From positions 108,182 to 172,181 of the forward strand of contig JARGPH010000008.1 in the NCBI GenBank assembly GCA_029213065.1: a stretch of DNA of 64,000 bases, in the 5' to 3' direction. Positions 51,249 to 60,852 of the stretch are shown here, one piece after another. Within the stretch, counting starts at the first letter, position 1; every line of letters starts with the position of its first letter. Source of the stretch: Verrucomicrobiales bacterium (lineage in GTDB: Bacteria; Verrucomicrobiota; Verrucomicrobiia; Verrucomicrobiales; DEV007). The notes beneath the pieces are model-generated. The model searched no databases and was not told the origin of the DNA. It worked only from the letters and a program-made list of their open reading frames with translations. A program made the translations under genes and the position numbers.

Positions 51249-52805
51249 ATGCATCGATCGCTCCTTGCCCTGTTTCTGTTCTCTGTTTTCACCTCGACGG
51301 GATTCGCATCGGAGCGACCGAATATCCTCTTCATTTATACGGACGATCATTCCTATCGGGCGGTTTCCTGCTATGAGGGTTCCTACGATTGGGTCGAGAC
51401 GCCGAACATGGATGCGTTGGCTGAGAACGGGGTGCGATTTGCCCACGCCACGATCGGGACCTGGTGCATGCCGTCGAGGGCGACGCTCCTGACAGGCCAC
51501 CATTCCTACGGGGTCGAATCGATGCGGATGGAAGGGGCTTACCCGGGGAGCACGTATGATCCGGAGCGATGCCGGTTCTGGCCCTCGGTGTTTCGTGAGA
51601 ATGGCTACCAGACCGCTCAAATCGGGAAGTGGCACACTGGGACAGACACCGGCTATGGCCGCGACTGGGACTATCAGATCGTCTGGAACCGCCCCCGCTA
51701 TCCGAAAAATTCAGGTGCCTACTACTACGATCAGTTGATTGAGAAAAACGGCGGAGATGCCGTGATGACCAAAGGCTACTCAACGGACAATTACACACAG
51801 TGGGCCGTGGATTACATCAACGGCAATGAGGGCCGCGAGGAGGGGAAACCGTGGTATTTGTGGCTCTGCTATGGTGGCGTTCACGGACCGTTTACACCGG
51901 CTCATCGGCATCTCAATGACTACGAGGGCGTTTCGGTGGAGGATCCCGCCGATATCTACCCGCCTCGTTCGGGGAAACCAACTTACTCACGGACCGTTGA
52001 GCAGTGGGTCGAGGGCCCCGTCGGTGAGCCCGTTCTTGCGCGTGGAAAATCAAAAGGGGGGATCAAAACCGATGGAAGGAAAACGCTGACCGACTGGGTG
52101 CGGCAGGTGAACCAGGCGGTCAAGTCTCTTGATGAGGGAATGGGAAGAGTGATGGAGGCATTGAAGGAATCGGGACAACTCGATAACACGCTGGTTGTTT
52201 TTACTTCCGATCAGGGATTCGCCTGGGGACAGCATGGATTTCAAGTGAAGAAGGCTCCCTACGACGCGAACATTCGTTCCCCCATGATCGTGAGTTTTCC
52301 GGAGCGCTTTCCTCAGGGGGAGGTATGCAGGCATCCGGTGGGTGGTGTTGATATTGTGCCGACGCTCTTTGATGTCGCGTGTATCGATCTGCCTTGGGAG
52401 ATGCACGGAGACAGCCTCCTGCCTTTGCTTGAAGACCCGACTGAGGCGAAGTGGGACAATCCGGTTCTGACGGCATTCACGGGCGACAGCTACGGGAGTG
52501 CTGCAAATGTTGTTCCGGTAGGCGATGATCCTGACAGCGTCGCAAAACTCTACATGCGGGGGGCGGTGCCCTGGTGGGTTTCGCTGGTTGAGGGGAATCT
52601 CAAATACATCCGCACGCTCGTTCCGGATGAGCCTGAGGAACTCTACAACCTTTCTGATGATCCTGACGAACTGGTGAATCTGGCGCAGGAGCCGAAGCAT
52701 TCGAAGACGGTGATTCGCCTCCGTGAAGCGACAATCGCTGAACTGAGGCGAACCGGTGCGAAGATGGTGGAGACCTTGCCCGAAGTGGCGGAGCTTCCTC
52801 AATAG
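51249..52805 (+). CDS. Sulfatase, Cys-type, exported
   Basis: A 518-residue sulfatase with a signal peptide (MHRSLLALFLFSVFTSTGFA), IYTDDHS metal ligands, the active-site C73-M-P-S-R, GKWHTGTD, FTSDQGFAWGQHGF (metal motif with Gln, common in one subgroup) and a C-terminal domain ending EELYNLSDDPDELVNLAQEP. It starts 64 bp after the preceding sulfatase on the same strand, so the two may act together. Its end overlaps the convergent SDR gene by 7 bp. Confidence 0.9.
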   Translation: MHRSLLALFLFSVFTSTGFASERPNILFIYTDDHSYRAVSCYEGSYDWVETPNMDALAENGVRFAHATIGTWCMPSRATLLTGHHSYGVESMRMEGAYPGSTYDPERCRFWPSVFRENGYQTAQIGKWHTGTDTGYGRDWDYQIVWNRPRYPKNSGAYYYDQLIEKNGGDAVMTKGYSTDNYTQWAVDYINGNEGREEGKPWYLWLCYGGVHGPFTPAHRHLNDYEGVSVEDPADIYPPRSGKPTYSRTVEQWVEGPVGEPVLARGKSKGGIKTDGRKTLTDWVRQVNQAVKSLDEGMGRVMEALKESGQLDNTLVVFTSDQGFAWGQHGFQVKKAPYDANIRSPMIVSFPERFPQGEVCRHPVGGVDIVPTLFDVACIDLPWEMHGDSLLPLLEDPTEAKWDNPVLTAFTGDSYGSAANVVPVGDDPDSVAKLYMRGAVPWWVSLVEGNLKYIRTLVPDEPEELYNLSDDPDELVNLAQEPKHSKTVIRLREATIAELRRTGAKMVETLPEVAELPQ

Positions 52806-53563
52806 ACCGCTCTGCCACCGGAGAGGTCGAAGGTGTTCGCGGTGCAGAAGGAGGCTTCCGGTGAGACGATCCAGCAACTAAGCGCGGATACTTCCTCGAG
52901 AGTTCCACATCGCTTCATGGGAATTTTGTCGGTCATGTATTTGACTTGATCGGGATGAATCGCTTCGACCATCGCCGTTTTGATCACGGCCGGGGCTATC
53001 GCGTTCACGGTGATTCCGGTTTCGGCGAATTCTTTGCCGGCGGATTTTACGAGGCCGATGACTCCCGCCTTGGTTGACGAGTAGGGGCTCATTCCCGCGT
53101 TGCCTTCTTTGCCTGCGATCGATGCGAAATTGAGAACCCGTCCGTAGTTGTTTTTTTCCATCGCGAGAAGGGCGTGTTTCGTCATCAGGAAAGTGCCCCG
53201 CAGATTGATCGCTGTTTCGAGATCGAAGTCTTCGACAGAGACTTGTGTGATGGGCGTGTTAGTGGGGCCTACAATCGCGGCACAGTTGATCATGATGTCG
53301 AGTCGCTGTTCTGGATGTCGCTCCATGACGGCTTGAATACCTGCGGAAACCGCCGCCTCATCGGAGATATCGACGATCTCGAGATCCACCTTGAGGCCGG
53401 ATTCAGCGAACTCCCCGACTGCGGCTTCGCCGTTCGCAACGCTGGTATCAAAGAGTGTGACATTTGCCCCTTCGGAAGCGAGGCGTTGAGCGATTGCTTT
53501 TCCAATCCCGTCAGCCCCTCCGGTAACAATTGCGCTTTGGCCCTCAAATCGATTTTCAGTCAT
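52799..53563 (-). CDS. Short-chain dehydrogenase/reductase (FabG/classical SDR type)
   Basis: 254 residues. The cofactor motif TGGADGIGKAIAQRLASEGA, the NCAAIVG structural motif (normally NNAG, here variant), the catalytic MSPYSSTKAG (Tyr-xxx-Lys) and GITVNAIAPAVIKTAM are present. The enzyme uses NAD(P)H to reduce or oxidise a keto/hydroxy substrate. Candidates are sugar acid or hydroxyacid metabolism, since sulfatases are adjacent, but this is inference. It is convergent with the sulfatase and divergent from the SRPBCC-GyrI gene. Confidence 0.88.
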   Translation of the reverse strand: MTENRFEGQSAIVTGGADGIGKAIAQRLASEGANVTLFDTSVANGEAAVGEFAESGLKVDLEIVDISDEAAVSAGIQAVMERHPEQRLDIMINCAAIVGPTNTPITQVSVEDFDLETAINLRGTFLMTKHALLAMEKNNYGRVLNFASIAGKEGNAGMSPYSSTKAGVIGLVKSAGKEFAETGITVNAIAPAVIKTAMVEAIHPDQVKYMTDKIPMKRCGTLEEVSALSCWIVSPEASFCTANTFDLSGGRAVY

Positions 53564-53644
53564 GGGGCGAAGTTATCGAACCCATTCAAAATTGGCACGT
53601 AAAAACACTTCGTGATCTATAGCGAATATCGGTATGATTGTTTT

Positions 53645-54565
53645 ATGCCGGATTTTCAAGTTCATAAGTCGATCGTGATCGATGCCTCCGTGTCACAGGT
53701 GTTCGAAACGATTCGAAACTTCAAGACGTGGCCTACATGGTCCCCGTGGTTGATCGCCGATCCCGATGCTTCCGTGATGTTTGACGCCGATGAGAAGGGC
53801 TATTCCTGGAACGGACCGGTTGCAGGGAGCGGGGGAATGAGGATTGAAGCCGTTCAGGAAAATGAGAAGATCAGCTACGATCTCACTTTCTTAAAACCCT
53901 GGAAGTCGACCGCCAAATTTCAGTTCGAGTTTAGAGATGCGGGCGGCGGGACCGAAGTGAACTGGAAGATGCAAAGTTCGTTGCCGTTTTTCATGTTCTT
54001 GATGAAGGACATGATGGTTGCCATGATCGGGATGGATTACACGCGCGGTCTGGCGATGCTGAAAGATCTTGTTGAGACGGGAAGTGTCCCCAGTGCTTTG
54101 AGTTTCGGTGAGGATCAATTCAGGGAAAGGCTCTTTGTCGGTTTGCAGCGTTCCTGCAGCACGAACGAGATCAGCGGAAGTATGAAGGACGATTTCGCGC
54201 GGTTGAACGAGTGGGTCGCCACTTCAAAGGTGTTGCCGACAGGGGCTCCCTTTGCGATTTATCACAAATGGGATTTCGTGAAAGAGCGCACTGATTACAC
54301 AATCGGTTATCCCGTCGCTGCACCCGTGGAGACTCTGCCGGAGGGTTTCATAAACGGTGTCGCTCCGGGGATGAAGACCTACGCAGTAAAGCACACCGGT
54401 CCGTATCGACACCTCGGCAACGCCTGGGCCGCGGGGATTATGCGGGGGCGTTCGGGTGTCTTTAAGCAGAATAAGAAAGCGGCACCGTTGGAGATTTACG
54501 AAACGAATCCGGAGGAAGTTCCCGAGAACGAAACGATCACGACGGTGCACATTCCGATGCGCTAG
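53645..54565 (+). CDS. SRPBCC (polyketide cyclase) - GyrI-like effector-binding fusion
   Basis: 306 residues from the Met at 53645. A 12-codon extension upstream is less likely. Residues 1-145 are an SRPBCC helix-grip fold (VHKSIVIDASVSQVFETIRN, WPTWSPWLIADP, GGTEVNWKMQSSLPFF). Residues about 165-305 are a GyrI/AraC effector-binding domain (FAIYHKWDFVKERTDYTIGY, MKTYAVKHTGPYRHLGNAW, APLEIYETNPEEVPENETIT). Both halves bind small hydrophobic ligands. No DNA-binding domain is present, so it may sequester or sense a compound. It is convergent with metG by a one-base gap. Confidence 0.85.
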   Translation: MPDFQVHKSIVIDASVSQVFETIRNFKTWPTWSPWLIADPDASVMFDADEKGYSWNGPVAGSGGMRIEAVQENEKISYDLTFLKPWKSTAKFQFEFRDAGGGTEVNWKMQSSLPFFMFLMKDMMVAMIGMDYTRGLAMLKDLVETGSVPSALSFGEDQFRERLFVGLQRSCSTNEISGSMKDDFARLNEWVATSKVLPTGAPFAIYHKWDFVKERTDYTIGYPVAAPVETLPEGFINGVAPGMKTYAVKHTGPYRHLGNAWAAGIMRGRSGVFKQNKKAAPLEIYETNPEEVPENETITTVHIPMR

Positions 54566-54566
54566 C

Positions 54567-56606
54567 CTAGCTGACGCGCTGGCCGGGCTTGGCGCCGCTG
54601 CCGGGCTCGATCAGGTGGATGTCTTCACCGCCGGGGCCGGAGGCGATTACCATTCCTTCACTGACACCGAACTTCATCTTTCTCGGAGCAAGGTTTGCAA
54701 CGAGGACGACGAGTTTTCCGACGAGGTCGGCTGGCTCGTAGGCCGCTTTGATCCCCGCAAAAACATTGCGCGTTTCATCGCCGCCGAGGCTGAGGGTGAG
54801 CTGGACCAGCTTTCTCGCTTCGGGCACTTCGTTCGCCTCGATGACGCGGGCGACACGGAGGTCCACTTTCAGAAAATCATCAATCGTGATTTCGTCGGCA
54901 ATCGGTGTTGCCGTGATCGCTTCATCGCTGTCATCCCAGTTCGAAGGTGTCTCCGATGCTTTCGCAGCAGCGGCGGCCTCTTCGCGGGATTCTTCGATGA
55001 TGGTCTCGATCGCCTTGGCCTCGACCCGTTGCATCATGTGTTTGAACTTGGCAATCCCGCCGCCCACTTTGGGCGATTTCGCCTGATTCCAGCTCGTGAG
55101 TTCTTCGCCGAAAAGCTCACCTGCTTTTTCGGCAAGATCCGGCAAAACCGGTGCGAGGTAGATCGCGAGGGTTCTGAAGAGGTTCAGCGATACGGTGCAG
55201 ACGTCCTGAAGTTTTTGAGTGTTGTCAGGATCTTTGCGAAGCTCCCAGGGGGCATTGTTCTCGACGAAGGGGTTGGCCTGATCCGCCAGCTCCATGATCA
55301 TTCTCATCGCTTTGCTGTAGTCGCCGTTTTCGTAGGCTGCGGCAATATCGTCACCGCGATCGGCAAAGCTTTCAAAGAGACCGCCGTCCTCGGGGTAGCT
55401 TGCGGAAAGTCCGGTTTCCTGAATGAACTTTGCTGTCCGGCTCGCCAGGTTGACGACTTTGCCGACGAGATCGCTGTTCACTCTCGCGACGAATTCTTCG
55501 AGATTGAGGTCGAGGTCTTCAACCTTCGAGGAGAGCTTCGTCGCATAGTAGTAGCGAAGATAGGCAGGATTGAGATGCTCAAGGTATTTGGCGGCGCGCA
55601 CAAAAGTGCCGCGTGATTTCGACATCTTCTCGCCGTCGACGGTGAGGAAGCCGTGGATGTGAACTTTCGTCGGGAGCGAGTAGCCCGATGTTTTCAGCAT
55701 CGCGGGCCAGAAGAGGGTGTGGAAATACTGAATGTCTTTTCCAATGAAGTGATGGATCTCGACGTCGTCGCTTTTCCACCAGTCTTCCAGTTTTTCACCG
55801 TTCGCAGCGCACCATTGGCTCGTGGAACCGATGTAGCCGATCGGAGCGTCGAACCAGACATACCAGTAGTTGCCGGGAGAGTCGGGAATCTCAAATCCGA
55901 AGTAGGGGCCGGGGCGGGAGATATCCCAGTCGCGGAGCGGCTCGTTGAGGAAGAAGTTCTTCAGATAGTTCGCGCTCTCGGGAGGGAGGGTGCCTGACTG
56001 GGTCCACTCGTTGAGAAAGCCGTGGAGCTTCTCGATCTGCACGAAAAGGTGTTTCGCCGTGCGAACCTCGGGAGTGGTTCCGGAAAGGGTGCTGACGGGA
56101 TTAACGAGCTCTGCCGGCGTGTAGGTCGCGCCGCAGTTGCCGCAGTTGTCGCCGGGTTGGTTCGTGGAATCGCATTTGGGGCAGGTGCCGCGGACAAAGC
56201 GGTCGGCAAGGAAGACGCCCTTTTCGGTATCGAAAAGTTGATCAATATCCTGTTCGATGACCATGTCGGCATCGCGCAGCGACTTCCAGATCTCGTGGCA
56301 AACCGCCCGGCTCTCTTCCGAATTGGTGCTCCCATAGTTGTCGAATTCGATTCCGAAATCGGAAAAATCCTTCTGGTGAGCGAGGCTCATTTCATTGATG
56401 ATGTCCTCTTCAGTGCGGCCTTCGGCCTGAGCGCGAATCGTAATCGCGGTCCCGTGGGTGTCGTCGGCACAGAAATAGAGGCACTGGTTACCCATCATTT
56501 TCTGAAATCGAACCCAGATATCGGTTTGCAAATATTCGACAAGGTGACCGATATGGATCGGGCCATTGGCGTAGGGCAGGGCGGATGTGACCAGTAGTTT
56601 TCGCAT
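54567..56606 (-). CDS. metG: Methionyl-tRNA synthetase
   Basis: A 679-residue class I aminoacyl-tRNA synthetase that charges tRNA(Met) with methionine. The HIGH signature appears as [10 protein letters not shown] (residues 16-25). The zinc knuckle has four Cys ([18 protein letters not shown]), and KMSKS is intact in [11 protein letters not shown]. The anticodon-binding helices follow, and a C-terminal tRNA-binding domain of the Arc1/EMAP-II type ([38 protein letters not shown]) mediates dimerisation. All domains are full length. It is preceded on the same strand by the YnbE-YdbL fusion. Confidence 0.97.
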   Translation of the reverse strand: MRKLLVTSALPYANGPIHIGHLVEYLQTDIWVRFQKMMGNQCLYFCADDTHGTAITIRAQAEGRTEEDIINEMSLAHQKDFSDFGIEFDNYGSTNSEESRAVCHEIWKSLRDADMVIEQDIDQLFDTEKGVFLADRFVRGTCPKCDSTNQPGDNCGNCGATYTPAELVNPVSTLSGTTPEVRTAKHLFVQIEKLHGFLNEWTQSGTLPPESANYLKNFFLNEPLRDWDISRPGPYFGFEIPDSPGNYWYVWFDAPIGYIGSTSQWCAANGEKLEDWWKSDDVEIHHFIGKDIQYFHTLFWPAMLKTSGYSLPTKVHIHGFLTVDGEKMSKSRGTFVRAAKYLEHLNPAYLRYYYATKLSSKVEDLDLNLEEFVARVNSDLVGKVVNLASRTAKFIQETGLSASYPEDGGLFESFADRGDDIAAAYENGDYSKAMRMIMELADQANPFVENNAPWELRKDPDNTQKLQDVCTVSLNLFRTLAIYLAPVLPDLAEKAGELFGEELTSWNQAKSPKVGGGIAKFKHMMQRVEAKAIETIIEESREEAAAAAKASETPSNWDDSDEAITATPIADEITIDDFLKVDLRVARVIEANEVPEARKLVQLTLSLGGDETRNVFAGIKAAYEPADLVGKLVVLVANLAPRKMKFGVSEGMVIASGPGGEDIHLIEPGSGAKPGQRVS

Positions 56607-56721
56607 GATTACAATGATAGTGCGGTTGCGTGCGACAGGCGCTAGCAGGAGAAATACTTATACCCAAACGGGAAAAAAAGCGAACCGCCTCGTCCTTGAA
56701 TTTAAGGGGGTAACGGGAATG

Positions 56722-57264
56722 CTACTCTGAATCGCCGGACGCGGAAGCCTTTTGCTCCCAACGCAGCCCGCTACTGTCTTCGTTTTCGACCTCGATCCAC
56801 TCTCCCGGAAAAGACTTTCGCTGCCAGTGGCGCCACTGTTCCTGCTGCACCTTGGTAATCGAAACGCCTTTTTCAGCGGCTTCGTGTTTGATCAAAACTT
56901 CCCTGTCACGGTTCTCATCAGCGACGGTGTCGCTGACATAGTCACCATATTCGCCGGCGGGTTTGTTGCGGATGCTGAGTTTACCGAGATGGTTTTCACC
57001 GATGAGCCGACTGTTTTTCAGCTCCTGAATCTCAGCCATGCGGTTGCGGCGTGAGTCCATCGCGGCGCGGTAATCCGCCTGTGCCGCTGCCGCCGACTCG
57101 CTCGTCGCTGCGGCGTGCTGGTAGACGTGCACATCCATGCTCAAATCCACCTTGATCGGTTCGTCCGTCGTCACATTGACGTTGAACGGATCAATGCATG
57201 AAGTTAAGGCCAGAGCGAGTAGCATTGGCAGCAGGAGTGCTGGAATGGTTCGGTAGGAGCGCAT
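56722..57264 (-). CDS. YnbE-YdbL fusion lipoprotein
   Basis: A 180-residue lipoprotein. Lipobox LALTSC gives a mature N-terminal Cys. Residues 23-50 (IDPFNVNVTTDEPIKVDLSM, then DVHVYQH) match YnbE, the short outer-membrane lipoprotein that partners YdbH in Escherichia coli. Residues about 75-165 match YdbL/DUF1318: NSRLIGENHLGKL, VSDTVADENRDREVL, GVSITKVQQEQW and the terminal FPGEWIEV. In E. coli these are two separate proteins, so this single gene is a fusion of partner proteins. It lies 35 bp after the YdbH-like gene and is likely co-transcribed with it. Assignment rests on motif reading. Confidence 0.8.
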   Translation of the reverse strand: MRSYRTIPALLLPMLLALALTSCIDPFNVNVTTDEPIKVDLSMDVHVYQHAAATSESAAAAQADYRAAMDSRRNRMAEIQELKNSRLIGENHLGKLSIRNKPAGEYGDYVSDTVADENRDREVLIKHEAAEKGVSITKVQQEQWRHWQRKSFPGEWIEVENEDSSGLRWEQKASASGDSE

Positions 57265-57299
57265 GGGAAAGCGTTTGTTAGAAAAGCAGATTGCGCGAT

Positions 57300-60200
57300 T
57301 TACTCAACTGCTCTGGCGCTGGCGCGGGGGTGATCGTCAACCCCTCCATTGGTCTCTAAAGTAATGTTTCGTTCGTCATGGAGAAAGAGATTCAGCTCTC
57401 GCGTGCCATAGGGGCCGGCGAATCGAAGTTGAAGTTCTCCTTCCTGTTCGTGTAGGGAAAGGCTACCGGCACCTTGCTCATAATCAAATCGTTTCAGCGC
57501 ATCCAGTCCGAGGACGGTGAGACTGCGTTGGAGAGGAGTCCATTCGGTGGGAAGACCGGCCAGAATCTGGTCTAACTTTGTGATATGGAACCATCCCGGC
57601 GTTTCCAGAGTGATCTCACCGGTGGTCTCGCCCGGTGTTTTTCCCCGACCTTCGGAAACGATTTTGACGGTGGCGAGTCCGTCCATTTTGAAATTTTCGG
57701 GAACGATGACATCGGTCAGTGGCCCCGTATCCAGTGCTGTTCCCGCGACCCAGGCATCCCATTTTCCGGGATCATTGAGATAGAAATTGAACTCTCCTTC
57801 GGCATATCCTGAATAAGCATCGCCACCGAATTTTCCATAAACTCCGTTCGAGTCAAAGGTGACGGTGAGATAGAGGTTTTCGGCTTCGTATTTGCGAAAA
57901 ATGGCCCGGTCGAGAGAGAAGGTTTGCACGAGGTTGTTGTTCTCATCGACTACCGGAACATTGAATTGCACTTTTCCCTCGAGGCCGTGCAGGTCCACTT
58001 TGTAGTCGGGAAAGTGGTAGATGTAATCCTCGTCGGGGATCGTCAGTTTCAACTCAATCGCTCCGTCCGACATCTTTGTGGTCGCGTTGAACGGGAAGGG
58101 GACGAGCGCGATGGGAACGCCTGTGGGCGCGATGACGATTTTTCCGGCGGTGGCGTTGATTTCCTTTATCTTCCAGTCAGGGGTTTGCGTGATTGGGCCC
58201 TCCGCCTCGAATCCGACACTGGCACCTTCGTTTTGTTCGCGGAAATTTCGCTGGTAGTCGATCCACCAAAAGAGACCCTGGCCAACGTGCAGGGAGGGGC
58301 CTACCAGATCGATTTTCTCCACTTCCTGACTGGCGAGACCGGCGAGAGAGAATTCCACGAAGATGGTGGGGAGCGTCGCCACGGTGATGAACGAGTTGTA
58401 GGGATCTTTGATTTCGATTCCGCTCAATTCGACTTTCTGGAGGGTGTCTTCGGCGAGAAGGCCATCGAGGGAAAGCGGGACGTTCTCCAGCCTGGTTTCG
58501 AGAGAGAAGCTCAGGCCCTCGATTTGCGGAACGAGTGCCTCGAATTGCACTTTGCTGCGGGTGACTTCTATCTCGCCAATGGTCCAGGTGGGCAGCTTCG
58601 CCGCGTTTGCTTCCCCGTCCTCCACCGGTTCCGGTTTCTCTTCCGAATCAGGTTCGGGGGCTTCTTCCTCCTCTTTTTTGGAGCCGCCTCCGCCGAGTTC
58701 TTTCAACCCGTTGCCCACCTTGAGGATCCCGCCACTCAGCTTGATTCTTCCAATCCGGCGGGTTCGCTGGAGTTCCTCTGCGGTCGCATCCAGTTCGATC
58801 TGGCGGACCGTGAAAACTTCCTCCTCGGCCACCGGCAGGTAGGTTTCGGTCTCGGGGCGCTCAGGAAACAGGGTCGCGGGGCGGGGCGGACCAACCATTT
58901 CGTAGTAGTGGGGGTGATTGCTCAACTTCACATCGTTGAAAATGAGGTGATAGAGAAAATCCTCTTCGTCCTCCGGGTTTGTGAAGATCTTAAACTTTCC
59001 GTAGAGCTTGGGGACGGCTCCTTTGGCAAATTGCGAGTCCGCCACGATCTGGCCGCCGGTGATGTCGAGCTTTGCGACCTTGTAGACCGGTCGGTTGACC
59101 GGGCCCGCCGTCTCCGTTTCCGCACCGCTTTGGGCGGGAGTGAGCCAGTCGCCGAGCGTTTTATCCGTAAAATTGATCGACGGCCCCTTCACCGTGAGGC
59201 TCGAAATGAGATTCGATTTCTTGAAATCCGCCCAGCTTCCTTCCAGTTCTGCGAGATTGAGTTGGAATATAGGTTCCTCCTCTGAGGTGGCGCCCGGAGC
59301 CCTGATGCTGGTGTTTTCCAAAGTGAGCATTTGCTGTGCCTCTGAAGAGAATCCATCGCTTCCGAAGCTCAGATCAGACAATTTGGCGGTGACTCTGGAC
59401 TCGACGCGGGGCAGCGGGTTTTCACCGGAGTGAAAATTGCTCATTAAAAAGGTCCCATCATCAATGCGGGCGCTTTTCACCCGCCAGGGATTTGGCTCAG
59501 TTGTCCCGGGAACGGCGCTTTCCTCAACCGGGTCGTCGGAGGGGAGGGGACCTTCGTCTTCCTGTTGAAAGCGCGACATGGATTCGTCGGAGAGTACCAC
59601 CGAAATGCCATCGAGTTCGATGGCCTCGACCTCCCGGTCATGCATCAGCGTGCTGAGCGATGCGACTTTGATTTTGAGCTCGTCGACAGAGAGTAGCTGA
59701 TTGCTCATTTCGCCGGCAGAAAGTTCACGCAGGGAAATTTCGAAGGCTCCTTCATTGCTGAAGCGCCCGTTCGAATACCGAAGTCCGCCGATTTGGAAAT
59801 TGTTGATAAACGAAATGTCAGGAAAGGCGGGCCTCGCATCGGAGCCATCGAATCCACTGATCGCAAAATTCCCCTCGATCAGCTGAAAATCGGTGACCTC
59901 CACTTCAATCGAGTCCGGAGCTTCCGGTTCCGGCGCATTCGCTTCTTCGGGAGCCTCCTCTGGAGCTTCCTGACTGTCTTTGAAAACCCATTCGGGGCGA
60001 ATATTGAGGGAGGGGTGATCGATGATCAGCGAATCGATCACGAAGCGGTTCAGGTCCCGGCTGATTTCCCCGCTCATGGTGACTGATTTGATCTCGCTGG
60101 GGTGGCTTTTCGATCCAATCCGGATGTTGGAAAGTCCGAGGCTGAGGGGCTCTTCAGTCATCCCTGATTCGTCGAATGTCAGGGCCCGGGTCTTGAAGCT

Positions 60201-60773
60201 CCAGTCTGCTTTCACTGGAGGGAGCGCTTCGAGATCGAGTGAGAGGTGGCTTTTGACAACTTCGATCGAGTCAGTGAACTGCGCGAGGCTCGAAAGGTCG
60301 AAGCGGGCCGCTTCTGATTCCGGTGTATCGATCGCCGGCGGTGCGGTCAGGGCATCGAGGTGCGATTGATCGAGGGTCAGGGCGACGCCATTAAGTTGGA
60401 TGGTTTTGAGGCGCTGAGTCGCCCGGAGTTCCGCAATATCATAGGTGATCTTTAGGTTCCCAATCTCAGCCATCCGATTGGGGGAATCGGACTGTTTGGG
60501 GGTCAGTTTGAGATCTTCGATCGTGATTTCCCCCAGCTTTCTCAAGCTGATCGTTTCCAGTGAGACATCAAAAGGCTCGATCAGTGTGGCGAGAGCGCGA
60601 TTGACGATTTGAACCCGGTTGTTGTAGACGATTACGGCAATGAGAGCGGCAATGACGAGGCTCACCAGTGTCGCGATCGCGGTCCATCCGAGGAATCGGA
60701 GTGTCCATCTGACAAAGCTGTTCAGGAGGCGGCGTGTTTTCTGCCCCTTGGATCTGTTAGTGTGTTTCGGCAC
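57300..60773 (-). CDS. YdbH-like intermembrane bridge protein (AsmA/TamB-type fold)
   Basis: 1157 residues, longer than E. coli YdbH. One N-terminal membrane helix (ATLVSLVIAALIAVIVYNNR) anchors it in the inner membrane. The rest is a periplasmic beta-rich solenoid with many strand repeats (for example GGIAKF-like and DLHGLEGKVQFNVPVVDENN), plus two acidic linkers rich in Glu/Pro (about residues 270-300 and 690-715). The C-terminal region contains PFNATTKMSDGAIELKLTIP and GYAEGEFNFYLNDPGKWDAW, typical of the YdbH/AsmA group. In E. coli YdbH and YnbE form a bridge for lipid transport between membranes. The YnbE-YdbL fusion follows here, so the same function is inferred. Confidence 0.78.
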   Translation of the reverse strand: MPKHTNRSKGQKTRRLLNSFVRWTLRFLGWTAIATLVSLVIAALIAVIVYNNRVQIVNRALATLIEPFDVSLETISLRKLGEITIEDLKLTPKQSDSPNRMAEIGNLKITYDIAELRATQRLKTIQLNGVALTLDQSHLDALTAPPAIDTPESEAARFDLSSLAQFTDSIEVVKSHLSLDLEALPPVKADWSFKTRALTFDESGMTEEPLSLGLSNIRIGSKSHPSEIKSVTMSGEISRDLNRFVIDSLIIDHPSLNIRPEWVFKDSQEAPEEAPEEANAPEPEAPDSIEVEVTDFQLIEGNFAISGFDGSDARPAFPDISFINNFQIGGLRYSNGRFSNEGAFEISLRELSAGEMSNQLLSVDELKIKVASLSTLMHDREVEAIELDGISVVLSDESMSRFQQEDEGPLPSDDPVEESAVPGTTEPNPWRVKSARIDDGTFLMSNFHSGENPLPRVESRVTAKLSDLSFGSDGFSSEAQQMLTLENTSIRAPGATSEEEPIFQLNLAELEGSWADFKKSNLISSLTVKGPSINFTDKTLGDWLTPAQSGAETETAGPVNRPVYKVAKLDITGGQIVADSQFAKGAVPKLYGKFKIFTNPEDEEDFLYHLIFNDVKLSNHPHYYEMVGPPRPATLFPERPETETYLPVAEEEVFTVRQIELDATAEELQRTRRIGRIKLSGGILKVGNGLKELGGGGSKKEEEEAPEPDSEEKPEPVEDGEANAAKLPTWTIGEIEVTRSKVQFEALVPQIEGLSFSLETRLENVPLSLDGLLAEDTLQKVELSGIEIKDPYNSFITVATLPTIFVEFSLAGLASQEVEKIDLVGPSLHVGQGLFWWIDYQRNFREQNEGASVGFEAEGPITQTPDWKIKEINATAGKIVIAPTGVPIALVPFPFNATTKMSDGAIELKLTIPDEDYIYHFPDYKVDLHGLEGKVQFNVPVVDENNNLVQTFSLDRAIFRKYEAENLYLTVTFDSNGVYGKFGGDAYSGYAEGEFNFYLNDPGKWDAWVAGTALDTGPLTDVIVPENFKMDGLATVKIVSEGRGKTPGETTGEITLETPGWFHITKLDQILAGLPTEWTPLQRSLTVLGLDALKRFDYEQGAGSLSLHEQEGELQLRFAGPYGTRELNLFLHDERNITLETNGGVDDHPRASARAVE

Positions 60774-60852
60774 CGCTGCGAATATAGCCGGTGCCGGAGA
60801 GATTGCGAGTCACTGTATGTGCCCGGAACGGACCTGAATCCAGAGCCGAAAT

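Noticed and set aside
54456..55616. Long plus-strand frame opposite metG
   Set aside because: Antisense shadow of a certain metG. Its composition mirrors the codon use of the true gene.
57924..59285. Long plus-strand frame (453 codons) opposite the YdbH-like gene
   Set aside because: It is the complement of a coding sequence with clear domain composition. Its translation has no recognisable motif and no start context.
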